Source of the DNA: Albophoma yamanashiensis
Lineage: Eukaryota; Ascomycota; Sordariomycetes; Hypocreales; Ophiocordycipitaceae
Direction of reading: 5' to 3'
Assembly: GCA_001600555.1 (NCBI GenBank)
Contig: BCKH01000005.1
Location: 3,262,333 to 3,326,332, forward strand
DNA: 64,000 nt
The notes beneath the pieces are model-generated. The model saw nothing but the letters and a program-made list of their open reading frames with translations, was not told where the DNA came from and did no database searches. How positions within the stretch are numbered: position 1 is the first letter of the stretch; every line of letters starts with the position of its first letter. This document shows positions 57,345-64,000 of the stretch, one piece after another. The position numbers and the translations under genes were made by a program.

Positions 57345-59020
57345 TCACAGCACAGTCTTCTCAATCATCTCGATGCCGTACTTCTCCTTCAGCTCCTTCA
57401 TGATGGGGTTGTTGATCTTGGCCGTCATGGGAGCCAGGACACCCTTCTCCGAGAGCGTTCCGTTGAGCACCTGCTGAACGGCCACGGCACATGGCACGCC
57501 GACCGTCTTGGCCATGGCTTGATAGCCCTTGGGGTCGCCGTACTCGACCAGGGTCGACGTGCGGGTCTCGCGGGATCCATCCTTGTGCTCAATGACAAAC
57601 TTGTGCTGCAGGAGGACCATGTCGCGCTCGTCCCCCTCGTACTGCATCTTCTTCTCGAGGCTGGCGCACAGCGTGTCCAGGGGGTTGCCGCGGGGGGTGA
57701 TCTTCTCGTCCGAGAACATGCCGATCCAGCGGAGGCCGCTGAGGATGCGATCCTTGTCCTCAGGCGAGTCAAACGTCGACTTGGACACGATGGCAGCCTC
57801 GAGGTCGCTGGCGCTCGACGACTTGGCGCCGACGACGGCCTGGGTGGCCTCCTTCCAGGCCACGGGCTTGCTGAGGATGTCCTGAGGCGCGTCCTCCAAG
57901 AAGCCGATATCGACGAGGACGCGAATGAACTGAGGGAAGCCTTGGTATCGCAGAGTGCCTCGGATGATGGTCTCGGCCTCGGGGATGTTGTATCGCTGCT
58001 TGTACGGCGTCGAGTCGCGGTTGGGGTAGGCGACGAAGGCGTAGCCGGGGTAGATGAAGTACGGCTTGGCAGTGCCCATCAGGTCCTTGGACGCAATGTC
58101 GACGATCTTGCCGCCCTCGTAGATCTTGGCAGCGTTCCTCAGCGCCAGCAGGACACCACGCGAAGACCACGAGAACTTGTATCCCAGGGGGTTGTCCGAG
58201 GCCTCAGGGGCGGGTCTGTATTTCTCCCAAGTCAGCCAAAATCTTAAGTGAGGGATTTAAGGGATTCTGACAGGCCGCCGCAGTACGACAAAAAGGAGAG
58301 GATCTTTCCGCCGGCCTGGTGCACCTCATCGATGGTCTTAACGGCGTCTGGGAGGGTCAGTATCATAAAATCACTTCACGTCTTACATGGCTTCTTCTTA
58401 CAAAGGTGGTCGATGCCCGGATCTGCAGACAAGTCAGCCAATTGATCGATTTCACGGAAAGGCAGCCCGGGGAATAGCACCCACCCAGACCAATCTCGTT
58501 CATGACGGTGATTCCGGCATCCTTGCACTGCTGGTCGAGCTCCATCATGGCGGGGGAGACGTAGCTGGTGGTGACGACGTTCTTCTTGGTGCGGATGGCC
58601 GACTTGATGACGGTGGCGTGGAAGGTGTAGGGGATCAAGCTGATGACGAGGTCGTGCTTGGCCACCTCCGCGTCGAGAGCCTTATCGTCGGTGACGTCGA
58701 GCGAGATGGGCGTGGCGCCCTTGACGCCGGCCGAGAGGCTCTGGGCCGACGCGAGGGTTCGGCAGGCTTCACAGCTGGCCGTTAGCGTATGGCCTGGCCA
58801 CGAGGCAACAGGGCTGACGGGACGACCTACCAACCGTCACGGGGATGCCATTGGCCGTCAGGATATCGAGGGTCGGGCGGGTGACGAAGCCCGCGCCGAG
58901 CATCAGAACAGACCTGGCGGGGTGAAGCCGTCAGCAAGGAGCGGTCTCGCGGGTGCGTCTCGCGGGTGCGTCTCGCCGGGTGCGGGGGGCGCCATCGAGT
59001 ACTCACTGTTGAGGAGCCAT
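57345..59020 (-). CDS. LYS9: Saccharopine reductase (NADP+, L-glutamate-forming)
   Basis: Six exons (59020-59007, 58913-58831, 58766-58485, 58422-58402, 58347-58272, 58215-57345) give 448 residues, the family length. The N-terminus MAPQQSVLMLGAGFVTRPTLDIL holds the Rossmann GxGxxT-type nucleotide-binding loop. Later come VVTTSYVSPAMMELD, NEIGLDPGIDHL (substrate-pocket region of saccharopine reductases) and SFLSYCGGLPAPEASDNPLGYKFSWSSRGV. It catalyses the penultimate step of the fungal alpha-aminoadipate lysine pathway, condensing aminoadipate semialdehyde with glutamate. Exon 1 is 14 nt and exon 4 is a 21-nt microexon encoding most of the DPGIDH motif; both are required to keep frame. A canonical GTGAGT donor follows exon 1. 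Confidence 0.95.
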
Positions 59021-61134
59021 ATTTGCGGTGAAGTCAATCGTCAAAGGCAGCGTCAATGGCAGGTGTTTGTGAAGAATCAATTCGCGCTCAATGCCCAGAA
59101 GTCTCTTGAGGGTTTATGGCGGGGTTCTCTGGAGCCGCACGTCACACCGTGCGTCATCCGATAACGGCCGCCGTGAGCACTACCTTACGTATGTACTCCA
59201 TAATAGTCTGGATTACTGTTACGCCCACCGGCAATGGTGGCATCCCGCATTGGGTAAGGCGCCCTTGCCGCCATTGGGCCGGCCCCCCTGGCCTTGCCCC
59301 TCCATCGCTGGCTGCCGTATAAATACACCAACCTCCTACCTGTAATTAACGGATGCCTCAAGAGGGATCCTAAGGTTTGCTGTTTCTTAGGAGGTACCAG
59401 CCCGCAGTCAGCACGTACGAGTAGCCCGCGATGTTAACAGCCAGCCCAAAGGGCATAGCGCTGTGGATGGATCATTCGGGCCCTGGCCGGCTCGAGGTGG
59501 CCGCAAGCAGGAGAACCTCACGGATTAACTTTGGGCTTTCACGATTGCTATTTTGTTTGTTGGGCTGGGGATAAGCGGACACGGCAGACATGACGGCGTT
59601 GGAGGAATCCTGAGTTTGTGCCCGAGAGCAGGGACTCTTGCGTACGTACCATAAAACCTGGAATTTGAGGTCACCTTGGATACTTGAGCCTGGTTGGACT
59701 ATAGCGCATTGATGAACCGCAAGGCAAAGGAAGTTTCCACATATCCGGAACCGATGGCCTGGTGACGGAACGGGGTCAAGCCCTTCGAAAGCGTCGCCTC
59801 AATGGCCGGCCTCTCGCCCACCTGGGTATGCTTGGTCCGTTCGACTACCGCGCCGGCCTGGCATAGGAGACAAAGGAAGGCGCTTGCTGGAGTTTCCACA
59901 AGAGTATCATCTCGTGCCCAAGCTGAGACGCTACGACAGCAAGCAGCTCCAGCCGCTCGGCGCTGTCCTGCTCAAGCTTGGATTGCTGGATCTAGGTTGT
60001 GACACAGCGTCACCGATCTGATGTGGAAGAGCGACGGGGTAAGCGTATGTCTCTGGCTTCGTAAAAAATAAACTGAGAGTTGTGAAATGAAAATTAGTTC
60101 TCTGGCAAAAGATGAACCCGGCAAATTGTCGGTGGTGTGGTATTCAGGGCTCGGTTCATGCACTTGTCAGCTGCACCCTGTGGCTAATTTAGCTCTGTGG
60201 GCTCTTGAGCTAGGCGATGAAGTTGGACAGGCGGACCCGTGCTTGCCGATGCCTTTGCATCTTTCCATCGGGATGTGAACGACCAGGCATCAGCCGCATC
60301 TTTGCTTCTCAGACGTTATACGGTACCGCATACGACCGTATATAGCCCGTTTGATGGGACACAAGGGCTGGTCAAGTATTCTTACCCAACATCTAAGGAG
60401 AGCGAACCGGGCCAGCTGGAACCACTACAACAGTCCCATACGCGCCCTCTAATTCCGAGGCTCTGCCCGGTGCACCATCGACAGCAGAACAGCAGCAAGC
60501 ACTACATCAGTAGTGCCCTCGAGAAAAGGTTTCTAGAGTGAGATTAATACTTCCACCAATCAATCAGCGGCAGTCCGGTTGGGAATAAATATGTCAATCC
60601 GCAACTGAAGCTGGTCTGGGATGTCGGATTGGGACAATACCGTTGTGAACGTTGTGAATTCCAGAGGTGTATCGACTTTCTTGACTTTTTGTCCGTTCAG
60701 TAGGAGCGAATACTGCAAATAGAAAGGACGAGGCCGCTAATTGCTCCTTATTAAAGCGCATGGTGTTCCCGCCTGACGTGTTTTCTACGGCCAGGCGTTT
60801 TCTAAGACATGATTACTTAAAGGGCTTGGGGACGGCATGTTTTGGGGTAAGTTCAGGCAGACCTTCAACTAGCACTCATGCAGACCAGGAGGCGAGTACT
60901 CGGGCTGTTTTTGACAGCTATTCAGGAAAGTCACGGTAATGACCCTGCGGCTTGATGGCGTCAGCGATCGACCGTCTTGGTGGGTGGGTAGGTAGCTGGC
61001 CGGCAGCTTGTGCACCACTTCGCCACCCGCCACCACGGCCGACGACTGACCACATTGACCTTACACGCGTCGTACTTGAACTTCGAGAAAATTATTGCAC
61101 CGTGCGCCCGTCCTTGCTATCGCATACCGGTATT
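59021..61134. other. 2.1-kb divergent intergenic region (LYS9 / hydrolase)
   Basis: It should contain both promoters. TACGAGTA-like motifs occur near 59190-59205 and 59415-59425. Short frames such as 60239-60541 have no recognisable content. No gene, RNA or element is supported. Confidence 0.5.
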
Positions 61135-62589
61135 ATGAAAAAGAGGCTAGCCTTGTGTTTTATCCACGGCTTCAAGGCAAGTATCGTCGTGCCCATCTTG
61201 CCCTTATCGCCATTACATGACCTGACAGCGCATGGCTTCTGTAGGGGGGCGAGTCCACGTTTGGAGACGCGGGAGCTTTCAAAGAGAATTTGAGGGCTCT
61301 TGTCGCGCAAAAGCTTCCCAATGTCGACGTGTGCGTACTGGAGTATCCAAAGTATGAGACGAGAGGCGACCTGGGAGAATGCGTGAGCCGCCTTCGAGAA
61401 TGGTCAGCCGCCCAACCCTCCTCCGCCTATTCCTTGCTCGACTCGATCTGAATACCAATCTCACGAATGATGCAGGTTGCAGGAGAAGATTATCGACATG
61501 GAGGTCGCTGCCGGCACGGCCTCGCCGACGGTTGACCCCTCGGTGAGGACGGTACTCATCGGCCACTCGATGGGCGGCATCGTGGCCGCAGAACTGGTTG
61601 TTGGCCTGACGTCCGACAAGCCCATTTACACTGAGGACGGCGTCGAAAAATCAGACTCGCCGGCGTTCAACAGCCTCATGTTCCCCTATGTCCAGGGCGT
61701 ACTCGCCTTTGACACCCCATACCTAGGCATCTCGCCAGGCGTCGTCGCTCACAACGCGGAGGGACATTATCAGAATTATCAGACCACGGCGGCGGCAATC
61801 TCCCAGCTCAGTGGCCTGGGCAACACCCTCATGCGAAGGAGCAAGTCCGACGGCGCCACACCCGCAGCACCGTCTGCAGCGTCATTGGCCCGATCTTCCT
61901 CGTCATGGGCAAAATGGGGTAAAGCCGCCATGTATGCCGGCGCCGCGGGGGCCGTTGCCGCGGGCAGCGCAGCAGCGTGGACGAAGCGCGACGAAATCAG
62001 TGCAGGCGTGACGTGGGCGACGTCGCACCTCGAGTTCGTGGGGTGCCTCGCGCGCGCCGAGGAGCTCAAGAAGCGCGTGCGCTACATGGCCCAGCTGCAC
62101 GACAATATGGGCGTCGGGTTCGCCAACTTGTACACGCGGCTGGGAAACTCGGCACCGTGGAGGCGGATCAGCGTGGTGGGCACGGTGCTAGGCACGGTAC
62201 TGGGTCACGAACGGACGTTTTGCAACTTACCCAAGGACATGGCGGCAGGGAAGTGGCTGGAGGCTGTGAACGACAAGGCGACGGATGAGATGTCGGCCCA
62301 TATGAGTGGGTTCTCCCTTCGTCATTTGATGCTCTGGCGTGGGTCTTGCGCAGCGGAGTTGAACTGACTGGGACTTACCACAGGCATGTTTGATCCGAAT
62401 AAGAACCCTGGATATGACCGACTGTCAGAAGACGCGGCAGGGCTGATTGTCCAATGGGTAGGTAATGACTGGTACGAGAGCAGCTCAGAACAGGCGCCAC
62501 AGAAGACCGAGGCGTTGTCGGAGATAACTGAAGAGCCGTCGCAGAAGACTGAAATGCCGCCGCAAAAGCCTGGAGAGGCGGCGGCGTAA
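61135..62589 (+). CDS. Alpha/beta-hydrolase, DUF676/lipase-like serine esterase
   Basis: Four exons (61135-61176, 61245-61402, 61476-62305, 62384-62589) give 411 residues. It starts MKKRLALCFIHGFKGGESTFGD, the HGF oxyanion-hole strand of this family. The nucleophile elbow is LIGHSMGG at about residue 94. FDTPYLGISPG follows, and a hydrophobic Ala/Gly-rich helix (about residues 210-232, AAMYAGAAGAVAAGSAAAW) may be a membrane anchor. MFDPNKNPGYDRL and QWVGNDWYESS close the domain; the tail is Glu/Thr/Pro/Lys rich with repeated SQKTE-like units. Similar fungal proteins are annotated as putative lipases or serine esterases; the substrate is unknown. The first intron uses a GC donor (AAG|GCAAGT) with a CTGAC branch site, the only GC-AG intron I found here. 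Catalytic Asp and His were not assigned. Confidence 0.85.
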
Positions 62590-63503
62590 TGGCAGCTTGC
62601 ACTGCTGTCTTTGTAATACCCAGGGGCGACTTGTCTACATAAGCGATGTACTTTTAAGTGAGTGCAGGCACTTGCGCTGGAATAAATTGAGCCAGGCTTG
62701 TGTCCAAGTAGGAAGTCTTGATACATGTAACATATAGTCCAAGACCGATACGTTCAAGACCTGAAACTAGCAGCAACTGAAATTCTTGCGCTCCGGATAT
62801 CCCTTATTCAATGCTTCACTCTGTACCCTCGAGTTGCACGCAAACCCCATCAACGGACCCAGACTGATCTGCTTCACCGCTCGAATCCACTGATATGCAC
62901 AGCTTAAGTCCTTGTTCCCCGACGCCGACGTGTTCATTTAATGGCGACCACGGGGAAGAACAAAGTCTCGCAATGCTTTCGACCAGCGAATCGGAGCGCA
63001 CCCATCAACTAGGCGCCCGATCGACGCTACAAGCTTCGGGTCGCTAAACATCCTGGAACCTGCATTGTTGACATCGCGCCACAGGCAGGCACATGCCGGG
63101 ATAGCATTAAAAAGNCCCCGCTCGACAAAGCTCCCCGGCTGTGAATCTTGAAGCTGTCGCCGCCATAAAGACATTCGACAGCCTTGGGTTGGTGCAGAGT
63201 CTCATCTGGACGGGATGCAGGACCCTCTCACGTCATTTTCACATGCACCTTGCTACGAAGTACCTTGGGCAGATTTCCTTGCTGATCGAAATGCGAAAGA
63301 AGTCTTGCCCGCCTTCAAGCCATTTTCAAGCCCTTTGTCTCGCAAGGGTCTCAAAAGACCGAATTCCGGCTAATTGAACACTACGGAGTACCTATAGTGA
63401 TTATGGAAGGCTATAGGTGCGAAGGAGCAAAACAACTGTTACCGTAAGAATACTACATTGCAAACCTGATATCGTCACATGACTTCGTGCCACCACCGAC
63501 TTC
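62590..63503. other. Convergent intergenic region with one ambiguous base
   Basis: About 0.9 kb between two convergent stops. It includes a 77-codon - strand frame (62938-63174), ending SKALRDFVLPRGRH, that I cannot assign; it may be a fragment or chance. Base 63115 is N, inside that frame, so the sequence there is uncertain. A TACGGAGTA motif lies at 63382-63390. Confidence 0.45.
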
Positions 63504-64000
63504 TCATTTCTTCTTGTCCTTTTTCTTCCCCGTCAAAGAACTGGAAATGTCACCAACACCAAGGCTCTCAAGGATCTTGTTCACGCCCAGCCCGCCCAGC
63601 AAGCCGTCGACGAGACCACCTAATCCAAGACCGCCCAACTGCGAAAAGGTGTCAGGGACGATTATACGACGCAGATAGCATAGGAATTCATGGGACTCAC
63701 AAGTTTGCCAACCAGGCCGAGGACACCGCTAAGGAGGAGACCGACGGCGGCGAGGATCTGGAACAATGGCTCCGAAAGGAGGCCCCAGAGCGGGTTCAGC
63801 TCCTTCTTCGCGTGCGGCATGCCATCAATCTTGCTCTTGGCATTTTCAATGCATTCGGTAACGGTGTCGGTGAGCTGTAGGTGCGTAAGAACATGCTTTT
63901 ATAGCCAGAAGAATCAAAGATGCTTACCTCTTTAAGAACGTCGGCGAGATGGTACTCTTCGGGGCTTGCGTCCTTGGTCGACGACTTGTGCTTCGCGTTT
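63504..64000 (-). CDS. DUF6987-type fungal protein, C-terminal part
   Basis: This gene runs past the right edge; three terminal exons are visible (64000-63928, 63874-63701, 63638-63504; introns of 53 and 62 bp). The readable protein starts NAKHKSSTKDASPEEYHLADVLKELTDTV, continues IDGMPHAKKELNPLWGLLSEPLFQILAAVGLLLSGVLGLVGKL, then a Gly/Leu-rich hydrophobic stretch (LGGLGLGGLVDGLLGGLGV), and ends with a Lys-rich tail. I recognise the pattern as DUF6987, found at the C-terminus of fungal proteins that often carry LEA-like or PRC-barrel-like repeats upstream. A membrane-associated or stress-related role is a guess. The start, length and N-terminal domains cannot be seen. Confidence 0.75.

Noticed and set aside
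1..64000. Secondary-metabolite cluster, transposon, CRISPR or prophage
   Set aside because: No PKS/NRPS/terpene, transposase, reverse transcriptase, CRISPR repeat or phage gene was seen; the gene content is core eukaryotic.

Overview
The window is nuclear DNA from a filamentous ascomycete, most likely a Sordariomycete and probably in Hypocreales. The evidence is GC-rich sequence, short spliceosomal introns (about 45-125 bp, GT..AG, often with CTAAC/CTGAC-like branch points), widely spaced genes on both strands, and recognisable orthologues of Pezizomycotina proteins such as VIB-1, HAM-2/FAR11 and WSC-domain secreted enzymes. I see no bacterial or viral genes, no intact transposon, no tRNA or rRNA gene and no CRISPR array. 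The ordinal placement is an inference.

Layout from left to right. A partial low-complexity protein (+) ends at 1292. CSE1, the importin-alpha exporter (-, 2126-5371), shares a 1.75-kb divergent intergenic region with a tuberin-like Rap/RanGAP, TSC2 (+, to 11918). Next come the kinetochore subunit CENP-I/Mis6 (+, 12660-15341), the CCR4-NOT-associated ABC ATPase CAF16 (-, 15849-16709) and the small subunit of DNA polymerase delta (+, 17367-19083). Two lysine-rich fungal orphans follow (-, 19337-21514). After a 3.2-kb intergenic stretch there is a PLP-dependent serine dehydratase (+, 24728-25806), CENP-S/MHF1 (-, 27050-27602) and a secreted peroxidase fused to three WSC domains (-, 27962-30787). 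A second sparse region (30.8-35.2 kb) holds a short MYND-finger gene that looks decayed. Then come a SUR7/MARVEL-like four-span membrane protein (+, 35236-36252), the STRIPAK subunit HAM-2/FAR11 (-, 36677-40149), a DUF2011-type nuclear protein (-, 40622-41520) and the Ndt80-like regulator VIB-1 (-, 42860-44893). A 9.5-kb gene desert precedes an RWD-RBR ubiquitin ligase with an RG-rich tail (-, 54411-56577). The window closes with saccharopine reductase LYS9 (-, 57345-59020), an alpha/beta hydrolase with a GC-AG intron (+, 61135-62589) and the C-terminal part of a DUF6987-type protein (-, from 63504 past the right edge).

The genes are mostly core housekeeping: nuclear transport, TOR control, kinetochore, replication, mRNA decay, amino-acid metabolism and protein turnover. 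They do not form a biosynthetic cluster. Two functional coincidences stand out. Two constitutive-centromere-network histone-fold/kinetochore genes lie 12 kb apart. Two regulators of hyphal fusion and vegetative incompatibility (ham-2 and vib-1) are separated by only one small gene. All gene models were spliced by hand and checked for reading-frame continuity; homology is by recognition of motifs, not by database search.
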